A stretch of 40,008 nucleotides of DNA. It comes from Loigolactobacillus jiayinensis (GTDB lineage Bacteria; Bacillota; Bacilli; Lactobacillales; Lactobacillaceae). A model generated the notes under the pieces. That model was not told where the DNA came from and searched no databases. It saw only the letters and a list, made by a program, of their open reading frames with translations. The translations under genes were made by a program, and so were the position numbers. Positions within the stretch are counted from its first letter, which is position 1, and the number at the start of each line of letters is the position of its first letter. Positions 1 through 7,982 of this stretch are shown piece by piece. The DNA lies in contig NZ_RHOF01000037.1 in NCBI RefSeq assembly GCF_003946445.1, forward strand, positions 1-40,008. Direction: 5' to 3'.

Positions 1-347
1 TCAACTATCGGACAACAATTCATTCTGATCAAGGCTTTCAGTATCAGAATCCACGTTGGGTCCGCATTTTAAAGCAACAGCGTATTTTCCAAAGTATGTC
101 ACGCAAAGCAACTTGTCTGGATAACGCAGCGATGGAAAGTTTCTTTCACATCATGAAAGCAGAAGTCTATGACCAAAAACAGTTCGACACCTTGGCAGAA
201 TTAACCTTAGCCGTATCGAACTGGATCCAATATTATAATGTCACACGAATCAAAACAAAACTGGGTGGTAAGAGCCCGGTTAAATACCGTGTTCTTACCA
301 CCCAGAAAGTCGCTTAAAGTTTCGTCCAATATTTGGGGTTCACTTCA
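1..347 (+). mobile_element. Right end of an IS3-family (IS150 group) insertion sequence
   Basis: The transposase C-terminus is followed by an AT-rich end, TCCAATATTTGGGGTTCAC, closing with TTCA at 344-347. This resembles the TG...CA ends of the IS150 group. Inference: the element ends at about 347, where the arm of the following terminator begins. The left end and any target duplication are outside the window. Confidence 0.8.
3..317 (+). CDS. IS3-family transposase (orfB), C-terminal part only
   Basis: This is the C-terminal part of the DDE integrase subunit of an IS3-family (IS150-like) element; the 5' end lies outside the window. The frame is open from base 3 and reads NYRTTIHSDQGFQYQ, which carries the second catalytic Asp in the HSDQG motif. 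It continues through SRKATCLDNAAMESFF, which supplies the catalytic Glu of the DDE triad, and WIQYYNVTRI, the usual C-terminal motif. It stops 30 bases before the right inverted repeat ends, as in intact IS150-group elements. Nothing suggests that this end is degenerate, so the element may be intact upstream. An internal ATG at 96 exists but starts inside the catalytic core and is not the real start. Confidence 0.93.
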   Translation, partial: NYRTTIHSDQGFQYQNPRWVRILKQQRIFQSMSRKATCLDNAAMESFFHIMKAEVYDQKQFDTLAELTLAVSNWIQYYNVTRIKTKLGGKSPVKYRVLTTQKVA

Positions 348-379
348 GCTTAACCGATGAACGCGGTTAAGCTTTTTTT
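347..379 (+). terminator. Intrinsic terminator at the IS boundary
   Basis: A 10-bp stem (AGCTTAACCG at 347-356 with CGGTTAAGCT at 364-373) and a 7-nt loop are followed by a run of seven T. It abuts the IS end and insulates the fatty acid operon from IS transcription. It probably belonged to the gene that stood there before the IS inserted. Confidence 0.85.
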
Positions 380-443
380 GCGCAAATAAATCTGGTGTAC
401 TGGGAATTAACCAAAACTTAGTCAAAAAAATTAGAAAAAATAT

Positions 444-472
444 TTGACATTTTTAAACGGCTAGAATAAACT
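444..472 (+). promoter_or_regulatory. Promoter of the fatty acid synthesis operon
   Basis: A perfect -35 TTGACA (444-449), a 17-nt spacer and a -10 TAAACT (467-472) precede fabZ1. The start of transcription would be near 479. The FabT operator overlaps the -10 and start region, so repressor binding would block RNA polymerase. Confidence 0.75.
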
Positions 473-486
473 TTGAACATCAAACT
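470..486 (+). promoter_or_regulatory. FabT operator upstream of fabZ1
   Basis: ACTTTGAACATCAAACT fits the FabT palindrome ANTTTGANTATCAAANT with one mismatch in the centre. It lies across the -10 and transcription start region. A second, half-degenerate copy (AGTTTGAATATTTTGAT) follows at 492-508; only its left half is conserved. Confidence 0.8.
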
Positions 487-522
487 AATTGAGTTTGAAT
501 ATTTTGATGCGAGGTGATACAT

Positions 523-963
523 GTGCATGAACTACAAGCAGCAGAGATCCAGCGCTTGATTCCTAATCGTTTTCCAATCTGCTATATTGATCAGGTCACT
601 GAACTAGTGCCGGATCAGCGTATTACCGCGGTTAAGAACGTGACCATTAACGAGGATTTCTTGCAAGGTTATTTTCCAGGTCAGCCCGAAATGCCAGGTA
701 CTTTGATCATTGAAACTTTGGCTCAAGCAGCATCAATTTTGATTTTAAAATCACCACAGTTTGCCCATAAAACAGCTTATATTGGCAGTATTCGTCAAGC
801 TACTTTTCACAAGCGCGTCCTACCGGGAGCTGCTTTACGCCTAGAGGTGGAGCTAGTTAAGGTGAAGGCTAATATGGGCGTGGTCGCTACGCGTGCATTA
901 GTGGCAGACGAGTTAGTTTGTACCGCTGAATTGCATTTTGTGGTGCAAGCAACGGCTGGTTGA
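523..963 (+). CDS. fabZ1: FabZ-family 3-hydroxyacyl-ACP dehydratase/isomerase-like protein with altered active site (FabZ1)
   Basis: First gene of the fatty acid operon, about 146 aa of hot-dog fold, clearly similar to FabZ2 encoded at 7512 (NRFP versus HRYP, KNVTINE, ETLAQAA versus EALAQAG). The GTG at 523 is chosen because GAGGTG at 511-516 lies 6 nt upstream; a GTG at 514 would sit inside that ribosome binding site. FabZ enzymes use a His/Glu dyad 14 residues apart. Here the His of GHFPG is Tyr50 (GYFPG), while Glu64 is kept. In other Lactobacillales the first FabZ of such operons (FabN type) is implicated in making unsaturated acyl chains. Whether this Tyr variant dehydrates, isomerises or only assists FabZ2 cannot be told from sequence. 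Confidence 0.88.
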   Translation: MHELQAAEIQRLIPNRFPICYIDQVTELVPDQRITAVKNVTINEDFLQGYFPGQPEMPGTLIIETLAQAASILILKSPQFAHKTAYIGSIRQATFHKRVLPGAALRLEVELVKVKANMGVVATRALVADELVCTAELHFVVQATAG

Positions 964-986
964 CATTTGAGCGCAGTACCGCTAAT

Positions 987-1003
987 ATTTTGATTATCAA
1001 AGT
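987..1003 (+). promoter_or_regulatory. FabT operator upstream of fabT
   Basis: ATTTTGATTATCAAAGT matches all fixed positions of the FabT box ANTTTGANTATCAAANT. It lies between fabZ1 and fabT, 23 nt before the fabT start. This is consistent with autoregulation of fabT and the downstream genes. No clear separate promoter is evident, so it may act at an internal promoter or as a roadblock. Confidence 0.85.
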
Positions 1004-1025
1004 AATTAGTGAGGAAGAAAATAAA

Positions 1026-1466
1026 ATGACACCACAAGGGCAACGAATCAACGACAAACTTGTCGCGGTTTATAACGATATTGTGCATCTCGAAGAAATC
1101 GAGATCAAAAAAAGTCAGTTTAAGGATTTATCGATCAAGGAAATTCATACGATCAATGCAATTGGGATGTATCATCGGAAAACGTCATCAGAAGTGGCGC
1201 AAGCTTTAAAGGTGACGCCAGGAACATTAAGCGTATCGATCAATAATTTGGTGCGTAAAGATTATGTTGAACGCCTACGCAGTGACGATGATCACCGAAT
1301 TATTCACTTAGGGTTAACGCGTCGTGGGCGGCTGATGTACCGGCTCCACCAATCATTTCATCGGCAAATGGTGCAAAGCTTCCTTACTGGCCTCGATCCA
1401 CAAGAGGTAACGCTGGTGGAAAAAGCCTTAGATAATTTGCAACATTTTTTGGATGAACATGCTTAA
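1026..1466 (+). CDS. fabT: FabT, MarR-family repressor of fatty acid synthesis
   Basis: Winged-helix MarR-family regulator of 146 aa. The N-terminus resembles streptococcal FabT (segments IEIKKSQF and LSIKEIHTINAIGMY). The recognition helix region is SSEVAQALKVTPGTLSVSIN and the wing is DDHRIIHLGLT. FabT is known to bind the palindrome seen at 470-486 and 987-1003 with long-chain acyl-ACP as corepressor, so exogenous fatty acids turn off synthesis. The ATG at 1026 is preceded by GTGAGGAAG. Its place as second gene of the operon is typical of Lactobacillales. A small hairpin without a T-run (AGCTAGGCGCTAGCT) directly follows the stop codon. Confidence 0.95.
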   Translation: MTPQGQRINDKLVAVYNDIVHLEEIEIKKSQFKDLSIKEIHTINAIGMYHRKTSSEVAQALKVTPGTLSVSINNLVRKDYVERLRSDDDHRIIHLGLTRRGRLMYRLHQSFHRQMVQSFLTGLDPQEVTLVEKALDNLQHFLDEHA

Positions 1467-1544
1467 GCTAGGCGCTAGCTAATATTCAAGCAATATAAAA
1501 GGCAGTAAATAAATCAGTCTGAATTAAGTAAAGGTGGTGGTGAT

Positions 1545-2513
1545 GTGGGTGTGCAAATAACGCAAACCGCACATGCTGTACCGCAAAAAATTATGACCAA
1601 TCAGGAGCTCAGCCAACTGATGGATACGTCGGACGAATGGATCCGGAGCCGAACGGGGATCCAACAACGCCATATTGCTACAGATGAAACGACGGCTAGT
1701 CTGTGTATACAAGTAGCACAGCAATTATTGCAGCAAGCTAAGCTGCCGGCAACCGCACTGGACTTCATTGTTGTTTGTACCATGTCGCCTGATTGTTTTA
1801 CCCCAGCAACGGCAGCAGTGGTTCAAGGCGCAATTGGTGCGACCAATGCGTTTGCGTATGATATCAATGCCGCTTGCTCTGGCTTTGTTTATGGCTTGAG
1901 CGTCGTACAACATTATTTTCAAACGGATCAGCCAGTGCGTGGCTTATTGATCGGCGGCGAGCTGCTTTCCCGATTATTGAATTGGCAAGATCGTACGACG
2001 GCCGTTTTGTTCGGTGATGCGGCAGCTGGCGTTTTATTAGAAAATAGCAACACAGCACACTTATTGGCCAGCGACTTAGCAACCTATGGTGAACGCGGGG
2101 GGCAGTTAACTGCCGGCTATCGGGGTGGCGCTCGCCAAATGGTTAATTGCATTAACCAAATTAAGCCGTATTTTCAGATGGATGGACGAGCAATTTATAC
2201 CTTTGCGACCCGCGGCGTTCCTGCTTCAATTCAACGGGCCTTACAACTGGCTAACTTAACGAGTAGGCAAGTAGATCATTTTATTTTGCACCAAGCGAAC
2301 ACGCGAATCATTGCTCAAGTGGCCAAGCGTTTGCAACAGCCGCTGAGTAAATTTCCGCAGAACATGGCGGCCTATGGTAATACTTCAGCCGCCAGCATTC
2401 CCTTATTACTTGATGAATGTGTCAAAAGTGGTCGCATTAAACGCGGCGATATCCTGGTACTAAGCGGCTTTGGCGGCGGCTTAACCGTAGGCACACAAAT
2501 TATAATTTATTAA
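1545..2513 (+). CDS. fabH: 3-oxoacyl-ACP synthase III (FabH)
   Basis: Initiating condensing enzyme that joins acetyl-CoA (or another short acyl-CoA) to malonyl-ACP. It has 322 aa, the usual length. The catalytic triad is complete: Cys111 in NAACSGF, His249 in LHQANTR and Asn279 in YGNTSAAS. The N-terminal SDEWIRSRTGI motif and the C-terminal LSGFGGGLTVG motif are also present. The start is GTG at 1545 with AAGGTGGTGG 5 nt upstream; the overlapping ATG at 1543 is out of frame. It lies 78 nt after fabT and 16 nt before acpP. Confidence 0.97.
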   Translation: MGVQITQTAHAVPQKIMTNQELSQLMDTSDEWIRSRTGIQQRHIATDETTASLCIQVAQQLLQQAKLPATALDFIVVCTMSPDCFTPATAAVVQGAIGATNAFAYDINAACSGFVYGLSVVQHYFQTDQPVRGLLIGGELLSRLLNWQDRTTAVLFGDAAAGVLLENSNTAHLLASDLATYGERGGQLTAGYRGGARQMVNCINQIKPYFQMDGRAIYTFATRGVPASIQRALQLANLTSRQVDHFILHQANTRIIAQVAKRLQQPLSKFPQNMAAYGNTSAASIPLLLDECVKSGRIKRGDILVLSGFGGGLTVGTQIIIY

Positions 2514-2529
2514 AATGGAGGCAACACAC

Positions 2530-2766
2530 ATGAATAAATCAGAAATTTTTAACAAAGTACAGGCAATCATTATGGAACAACTGGACAAAGGCGCTGACGA
2601 GGTGACTTTGACGACTAACTTTAAAAGTAATTTAAATGCGGATAGTCTAGATGTTTTTGAGATCATCAACGAAATCGAAGATGAATTTGACGTCAAGATT
2701 GAAACTGATGAAGAAATTGCTACAGTTAGTGACTTAGTTGATTTCGTAGCCCAGCAGTTGGCATAA
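2530..2766 (+). CDS. acpP: Acyl carrier protein
   Basis: Acidic 78-aa carrier protein. The phosphopantetheine attachment site is Ser39 in the DSLDVFEIINEIEDEF segment. The ATG at 2530 follows TGGAGG with 8 nt spacing; an in-frame ATG at 2515 sits within that ribosome binding site and is rejected. It is embedded between fabH and fabK, so it is the dedicated ACP of this pathway. Confidence 0.97.
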   Translation: MNKSEIFNKVQAIIMEQLDKGADEVTLTTNFKSNLNADSLDVFEIINEIEDEFDVKIETDEEIATVSDLVDFVAQQLA

Positions 2767-2786
2767 ATAGAAAGAAGGTGGGGCTA

Positions 2787-3743
2787 ATGAGTCCTTTTAT
2801 GCAATCGTTGGGGCTGAAGTACCCCATTTTTCAAGGCGGTATGGCGTGGGTCGCTAATGGTGAACTGGCAGCGGCTGTCGCTAATGCTGGGGGCCTTGGC
2901 ATTATTGGTAGCGGACATGCCCCAGCCGCAATCGTCGCTAAGGAAATCGCCGCTGCAAAGGCATTGACTGATAAACCATTTGGCGTCAACGTGATGTTAT
3001 TGTCGCCACACGTGGAAGAAGTTGTTCAAGTCGTATTACAGGCGCAAGTTGCGGTGGTGACCACTGGCGCTGGCAATCCCGCCAAATATATTCCAGCGTT
3101 CAAAGCAGCTGGTATCAAAGTGATCCCGGTGGTGCCTTCAGTTGGACTGGCGCGAATCATGGAACGCGTTGGTGTCGATGCCGTGATTGCTGAAGGAATG
3201 GAGTCAGGCGGTCACGTTGGCAGTATGACAACGATGGCCTTGATTCCGCAAGTTGTTGATGCCGTTAATATTCCTGTGATCGCGGCTGGTGGGATTGGTG
3301 ACGGTCGCGGTGTTGCAGCGGCCTTAATGCTAGGCGCTGCTGGTGTACAAATGGGGACACGCTTCTTAGCTGCTAAAGAATGTCACATCCATGAAAAATA
3401 CAAAGCGGCGGTCTTGAAGGCTAAAGATATTGATACATTGGTGACTGGCGCTTATATTGGCCACCCAGCACGGGTATTGAAAAATAAAATGAGTCGGCAA
3501 TTTGTGATTGCAGAAAAAAGTGCTGCCGTCCATGACGACAATGACTTTGCGGCAGTCGAAGAGATTGCTAATGGTAGTTTGCGCCGTGCTGTTGAAACTG
3601 GTGATGATGTCACGGGTTCGTATATGGCGGGTCAAATTGCTGGCTTGATCAAAACTGAAACGGATTGTGCCACTATTTTACAGGAAACAATTGCTCAGGC
3701 GCAAGCATGCTTACAACATGGCGTCACGGGTAACTATTTATAG
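2787..3743 (+). CDS. fabK: Enoyl-ACP reductase II (FabK), FMN-dependent
   Basis: TIM-barrel flavoprotein that reduces trans-2-enoyl-ACP with NAD(P)H, the last step of each elongation cycle. Typical features are YPIFQGGMAWVA near the N-terminus, the catalytic His143 in MESGGHVGS, and the FMN phosphate-binding GGIGDGRG and MGTRFL segments. At 318 aa it has the length of streptococcal FabK. The ATG at 2787 is preceded by AGAAGGTGGGG; an in-frame GTG at 2778 overlaps that site. No fabI is seen in the cluster, so this is probably the enoyl reductase of the operon. Confidence 0.96.
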   Translation: MSPFMQSLGLKYPIFQGGMAWVANGELAAAVANAGGLGIIGSGHAPAAIVAKEIAAAKALTDKPFGVNVMLLSPHVEEVVQVVLQAQVAVVTTGAGNPAKYIPAFKAAGIKVIPVVPSVGLARIMERVGVDAVIAEGMESGGHVGSMTTMALIPQVVDAVNIPVIAAGGIGDGRGVAAALMLGAAGVQMGTRFLAAKECHIHEKYKAAVLKAKDIDTLVTGAYIGHPARVLKNKMSRQFVIAEKSAAVHDDNDFAAVEEIANGSLRRAVETGDDVTGSYMAGQIAGLIKTETDCATILQETIAQAQACLQHGVTGNYL

Positions 3744-3760
3744 AATAGGAGGGCTGCGCA

Positions 3761-4705
3761 ATGCAAGTCGCATATTTATTTAGTGGCCAAGGTGCCGAAC
3801 GCGCCGGAATGGGTGCTGAATTTTATCAACATAATTTACAATTTAAGCAGGCATTTGACCAAGCCAGTCAGATCTTAGAGCTTGATTTACCGCAACTTTG
3901 TTTTACGGCTGATTCGCGCTTGCAAACAACTGAATACGCGCAACCGGCGTTAGTGGCCTTAAACTGGGCTTTATATCAAGCAAGTCAGGCACAACTACCA
4001 CCAGCTAACGCGTTGCTAGGCTTAAGTTTAGGCGAATATGGTGCGTTGCTGGCAGGTGGCCAATTAACGCTGAACGATGGACTGATGCTAGTTAAAGCCC
4101 GCGGACACCTGATGGCGCAAGCGTGTCAGCAACAAGCTGGTGAAATGGTCGTGGTGCTAAAAGCGAGTGCCGCACAAATTGAAGCAGCGTGTGTGGCAGG
4201 TCAGCAGCAAGGCGCTGTGATGGTGGCTAACTATAATTCACCGCAACAAGTAGTGCTTGGTGGCACAACTGCTGGTATTGCCGCCGCTGTTGCTTATTTA
4301 CGGGCACAGGGAGTGAAACGAATTCTACCGTTGCCGGTTAGCGGTGCATTCCACACACCATTAATGCAATCAGCCGCTACGGCGTTCACGCCTTACTTAG
4401 CTCAGTGTTGTTTCAGTGCCGGAGAACTTCCCGTCTGGAGCAACACAACTTGTACACCTTTTACGGCGGCGACTTTAGCCACTACCTTAGCACAACAAAT
4501 GGTGCAACCAACCCATTTTGCGGCTTGCATTAAGGCGCTAGTGCAGCAGGGTGTTGATACGTTTGTTGAATTTGGTCCAGCACCAGTCTTGGCACGGTTA
4601 GTTAAACAAACGGCACCGCATGCACAGGTTTATCAAGTGGCTGATCCAGAAAGTTTGACTAATACAGTCATTGAACTGGAGGTGGCACATGGAATTACAA
4701 GGTAA
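3761..4705 (+). CDS. fabD: Malonyl-CoA:ACP transacylase (FabD)
   Basis: Moves the malonyl group from CoA to ACP to feed FabH and FabF. It has 314 aa with FSGQGAERAGMG at the N-terminus, the nucleophile Ser89 in GLSLGEYGAL and the catalytic His198 in SGAFHTPLM. The ATG follows TAGGAGG. The 3' end overlaps fabG by 17 bases, so the two are likely translationally coupled. Confidence 0.96.
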   Translation: MQVAYLFSGQGAERAGMGAEFYQHNLQFKQAFDQASQILELDLPQLCFTADSRLQTTEYAQPALVALNWALYQASQAQLPPANALLGLSLGEYGALLAGGQLTLNDGLMLVKARGHLMAQACQQQAGEMVVVLKASAAQIEAACVAGQQQGAVMVANYNSPQQVVLGGTTAGIAAAVAYLRAQGVKRILPLPVSGAFHTPLMQSAATAFTPYLAQCCFSAGELPVWSNTTCTPFTAATLATTLAQQMVQPTHFAACIKALVQQGVDTFVEFGPAPVLARLVKQTAPHAQVYQVADPESLTNTVIELEVAHGITR

Positions 4706-5417
4706 AACGGTACTGATCACTGGCAGTTCACGCGGAATCGGCGCCGCCATGGCATTAGCATTTGCCGAAAAAGGGGCCAATATTGTCCTGAATAGTCGGC
4801 GTCCAATCGCGATGCAACAAATAGTGCGCATTAAAGCATATGGCGTTGATTGCATTGGGGTCGTTGGTGATGTTACCAAGGACGCTGCGGCAATGATTGA
4901 TTCGGTGTTGGCTCATTTTGGTCAATTAGATGTGCTGGTTAATAATGCCGGTGTCACTGCTGATAAATTAATGATACGTATGTCAACGGCTGATTTTGAG
5001 CAAACATTGCAGACTAATTTGGTGGGAACATTCAATTTGATCAAGCAGAGTTTGCGGCCAATGTTCAAGCAACGTGCTGGCTGCATTATCAATCTGGCCA
5101 GTGTGGTGGCGTTGACTGGGAATATCGGTCAGGCTAATTACGCAGCGAGTAAGGCAGGTATTATCGGGTTAACTAAATCAGTAGCACGTGAAGCAGCACT
5201 GCGACAAGTACGCTGCAATGTGCTGGCGCCGGGGATGATCGATACTGCAATGACGCAAGTGCTCAGTGAAAAAGTCAAAACACAGGTGATTACGGAAATT
5301 CCGCTGCGGCGTTTTGGTCAACCAAAAGAAGTCGCCCAAGCAGCTATTTTTTTAGCCGAAAATGAGTATTTAACCGGTCAGACACTGGCAATCGATGGTG
5401 GCATGACCATGTGTTAA
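4689..5417 (+). CDS. fabG: 3-oxoacyl-ACP reductase (FabG)
   Basis: NADPH-dependent short-chain dehydrogenase that reduces 3-oxoacyl-ACP, 242 aa. The cofactor loop is TGSSRGIG (11-18), followed by NNAG (86-89). The catalytic tetrad is Asn110, Ser138, Tyr151 and Lys155 (YAASKAG). The ATG at 4689 is chosen because CTGGAGGTG precedes it and the protein then begins with the usual MELQGKTVLITG. A more upstream in-frame ATG at 4671 lies within fabD and lacks a ribosome binding site. The gene is followed by the tandem repeat array rather than directly by fabF. Confidence 0.96.
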   Translation: MELQGKTVLITGSSRGIGAAMALAFAEKGANIVLNSRRPIAMQQIVRIKAYGVDCIGVVGDVTKDAAAMIDSVLAHFGQLDVLVNNAGVTADKLMIRMSTADFEQTLQTNLVGTFNLIKQSLRPMFKQRAGCIINLASVVALTGNIGQANYAASKAGIIGLTKSVAREAALRQVRCNVLAPGMIDTAMTQVLSEKVKTQVITEIPLRRFGQPKEVAQAAIFLAENEYLTGQTLAIDGGMTMC

Positions 5418-5422
5418 GCCGA

Positions 5423-5842
5423 ATTTTGAGTAGGAGCCTGTCCGTCTTGCCGCACTTTGGCATAGGAGGAAGGACATCCGTAGGGAAAATAGAGATTTCT
5501 GGTAACAGAAATTAATCCCTAAGATTTTGAGTAGGAGCCTGTCCGTCTTGCCGCACTTCGGCATAGGAGGAAGGACATCCGTAGGGAAAATAGAGATTTC
5601 TGGTAACAGAAATTGATCCTTTAAGATTTTGAGTAGGAGCCTGTCCGTCTTGCCGCACTTCGGCATAGGAGGAAGGACATCCGTAGGGAAAATGAAGATT
5701 TCTGGTAACAGAAATTAATCCTTAGAATTTTGAGTAGGAGCCTGTCCGTCTTGCCGCACTTCGGCATAGGAGGAAGGACATCCGTAGGGAAAATAGAGAT
5801 TTCTGGTAACAGAAATTAATCCCTAAGATTTTGAGTAGGAGG
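5423..5842 (+). repeat. Four tandem ~101-bp repeats between fabG and fabF, plus a partial fifth that forms the fabF ribosome binding site
   Basis: The word ATTTTGAGTAGGAG recurs at 5423, 5524, 5626, 5727 and 5828, giving units of 101, 102, 101 and 101 bp. Units are almost identical, with scattered single-base changes. Each has a TGCCG-CACTT-CGGCA hairpin inside a longer TGTCC...GGACA pairing, an internal TAGGAGG, and a second hairpin ATTTCTG-GTAA-CAGAAAT. The fifth, partial copy ends in GTAGGAGG, 8 bases before the fabF ATG. The ~101-bp period is not a multiple of three, so it is not coding. Inference: the region originally held just one such ribosome binding site and was expanded by insertion and tandem amplification. 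Confidence 0.95.
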
Positions 5843-5849
5843 GTTTTAT

Positions 5850-7076
5850 ATGACGCAACGAGTAGTGGTAACTGGCATGGGTGCGGTGACGCCGTTAGGA
5901 AACGATGTCACGACCACGATGACCCAGATCAATGCTGGTCACGTCGGTTTTGCACCAATCACTAAATTTGACGCTACCGATACTGGCATCAATTTGGCCG
6001 GCGAATTGAAGAATTTTGCAGTAACAACGCGATTGGATAAGCGCTTGAGTAAACGTTTGGATCTGTTTTCTCAATATGCGTTGTATAGCGCATTAGAAGC
6101 TGCCGAACAAGCTGGATTAACGGCGGAGGTCGTGGCACCAGAACGTTTAGGCGTCATCGTTGGCTCGGGTATTGGTGGATTGACCACGATTGAAGCGCAA
6201 GTTACAAAAATGAACGCTAAGGGGCCGCAACGTGTTTCGCCGTTGTTTGTGCCAGAGTCAATCGTTAACATGGCGGCGGGTAATGTGGCGTTACAGTTTA
6301 ACGCCCGTAATATTTGTACCGCGGTGGTAACAGCTTGTTCATCGGGAACTAACGCAATTGGTGATGCGTTCCGTGAAATTCAAAGTGGCCGTGCCGATAT
6401 GATGATTGCTGGTGGCGCTGAAGCACCGATCAACCAAATCGGTATTGCTGGTTTTGCGGCGTTGTCTGCTTTATCGACGGCTACTGATCCACAACGTGCA
6501 TCAATTCCTTTTGATGTTGACCGTGACGGTTTTGTGATGGGGGAAGGTGCTGGAATGCTGATCCTGGAAAGTTTTGACCACGCGCAACAACGTGGGGCGA
6601 CGATTTATGGCGAAGTTACTGGTTACGGCAGTACCTGTGATGCTTACCACATGACTGCCCCTGATCCAACCGGTGCGCAAGCCGCCCGCGCCATGCAATT
6701 AGCTATTGATGAAACAGGCTTAACCACTGGTGATTTTGGCTACGTGAATGCGCATGGAACTAGTACACAAGCCAACGATAATGCTGAAGCCGCTGCAATC
6801 AACCAAATATTTAAAACGCCTGTTTTAGTGAGTAGCACTAAAAGCATGACTGGCCATTTATTAGGTGCTGGCGGTGCGATTGAAGCCGTGATCACTTTAG
6901 CAGCATTGCGGCAGCAGCAATTACCACTTAATGTTGGTGTCGCAACGCAAGATCCAGCTTGTCCGGTGCAGCTAGTGACTGCAGCTAATCAAAATCAGCC
7001 AGTAGCCAATGCGCTGAGTAATTCATTTGGCTTTGGTGGGCACAATGCGGTGTTGGCGTTGAGAAAGTGGGCGTGA
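5850..7076 (+). CDS. fabF: 3-oxoacyl-ACP synthase II (FabF)
   Basis: Elongating condensing enzyme that joins acyl-ACP and malonyl-ACP, 408 aa. The Cys-His-His triad is Cys163 in TACSSGTNAIG, His302 in NAHGTSTQAND and His336 in SMTGHLLGAGG. The C-terminal SFGFGGHN motif is intact. The ATG follows GTAGGAGG, which is supplied by the last partial unit of the tandem repeats. The mRNA upstream therefore carries about 430 nt of structured noncoding sequence after fabG. accB follows 4 nt after the stop. Confidence 0.97.
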   Translation: MTQRVVVTGMGAVTPLGNDVTTTMTQINAGHVGFAPITKFDATDTGINLAGELKNFAVTTRLDKRLSKRLDLFSQYALYSALEAAEQAGLTAEVVAPERLGVIVGSGIGGLTTIEAQVTKMNAKGPQRVSPLFVPESIVNMAAGNVALQFNARNICTAVVTACSSGTNAIGDAFREIQSGRADMMIAGGAEAPINQIGIAGFAALSALSTATDPQRASIPFDVDRDGFVMGEGAGMLILESFDHAQQRGATIYGEVTGYGSTCDAYHMTAPDPTGAQAARAMQLAIDETGLTTGDFGYVNAHGTSTQANDNAEAAAINQIFKTPVLVSSTKSMTGHLLGAGGAIEAVITLAALRQQQLPLNVGVATQDPACPVQLVTAANQNQPVANALSNSFGFGGHNAVLALRKWA

Positions 7077-7080
7077 GTAA

Positions 7081-7488
7081 GTGAATAAGGATGACATTCA
7101 GCAGTTAATGCAACAGTTTGATCAAAGCCAACTGAATGAATTCGCGTTGAAAAATGCTGATTTTGAATTACACTTCAGCAAGCAAACGCCTGCTGTTAAT
7201 GCAGCGCCAGTAATCACAACGCCTAAAGCAGCACCGGTATTACCAACGATTCAAGCGCCATTAGTGGGCGTGGTCTACCTTGCCGCAGCCCCAGACCAAC
7301 CAGTCTACAAAAAAGTGGGCGATCATGTGGCCGTTGGCGAAGTTGTTTGTGTGATTGAAGCCATGAAAATGATGAACGAAGTTAAAAGTGAGCTTAGTGG
7401 CACGGTGGCAGCAATTTTAGTCGATAATGAAGCGATGGTCGACTACCATCAAGCACTGTTTGAAATTACACCAGATACAGCCGACTAA
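7081..7488 (+). CDS. accB: Biotin carboxyl carrier protein of acetyl-CoA carboxylase (AccB)
   Basis: Carries the carboxybiotin between AccC and AccAD. It has 135 aa: an N-terminal domain, an Ala/Pro/Thr linker (about residues 36-58) and a C-terminal biotinyl domain with Lys96 in VIEAMKMMNEV as the biotin site. The start is GTG at 7081, only 4 nt after the fabF stop. The ribosome binding site is weak (GAGTAAG), so translation probably depends on coupling to fabF. Confidence 0.95.
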   Translation: MNKDDIQQLMQQFDQSQLNEFALKNADFELHFSKQTPAVNAAPVITTPKAAPVLPTIQAPLVGVVYLAAAPDQPVYKKVGDHVAVGEVVCVIEAMKMMNEVKSELSGTVAAILVDNEAMVDYHQALFEITPDTAD

Positions 7489-7511
7489 TTTGAACGAAGA
7501 GGAGTTTAGCA

Positions 7512-7934
7512 ATGTTAAATGTAACTGAGATCCAAGCGATTATCCCCCATCGTTACCCCATGTTATTAGTTGATAAAGTTTTGACTTTAGTGCCCGGTGA
7601 AAGTGTGGTCGCTCAAAAAAATGTCACCATCAACGAACCATTTTTTCAAGGTCATTTTCCAGGTAATCCAGTGATGCCAGGTGTGTTACAGATTGAAGCC
7701 TTAGCCCAAGCTGGTGCCATCACAATTTTAAGCTTACCGCAATTTAAGGGTAAAACGGCTTACTTTGGTGGCATCACTAAGGCTAAATTTCGGCAAATGG
7801 TGCGGCCCGGCGACATTTTGCGCTTGGAACTAACGCTAACTAAGTTACGCGATCACGCAGGTAGTGGTAAAGGCACAATCACAGTTGACGGCAATGTTGT
7901 CTGTACGGCTGAGCTGATTTTTGCGATCGAGTAG
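7512..7934 (+). CDS. fabZ: 3-hydroxyacyl-ACP dehydratase (FabZ), canonical copy
   Basis: Second FabZ paralogue of the operon, 140 aa, with the complete dyad: His48 in [11 protein letters not shown] and Glu62 in QIEALAQAG. It removes water from 3-hydroxyacyl-ACP before FabK acts. The ATG follows AGAGGAG. It sits between accB and accC, the usual lactobacillar order. Unlike FabZ1 it keeps the catalytic His, so it is the safer assignment for the main dehydratase. Confidence 0.96.
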   Translation: MLNVTEIQAIIPHRYPMLLVDKVLTLVPGESVVAQKNVTINEPFFQGHFPGNPVMPGVLQIEALAQAGAITILSLPQFKGKTAYFGGITKAKFRQMVRPGDILRLELTLTKLRDHAGSGKGTITVDGNVVCTAELIFAIE

Positions 7935-7982
7935 CGTTTCAATAAATAGTAGCGGTAGAAAAATTAAAAGTAGGTGAAATAA

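Noticed and set aside
5370-5666. A minus-strand ORF of about 98 aa over the fabG end and the tandem repeats
   Set aside because: It is created by the repeats, has no ribosome binding site, and the ~101-bp period breaks the frame between units.
5423-5842. CRISPR array
   Set aside because: The whole ~101-bp unit is repeated without unique spacers, and no cas genes are near.
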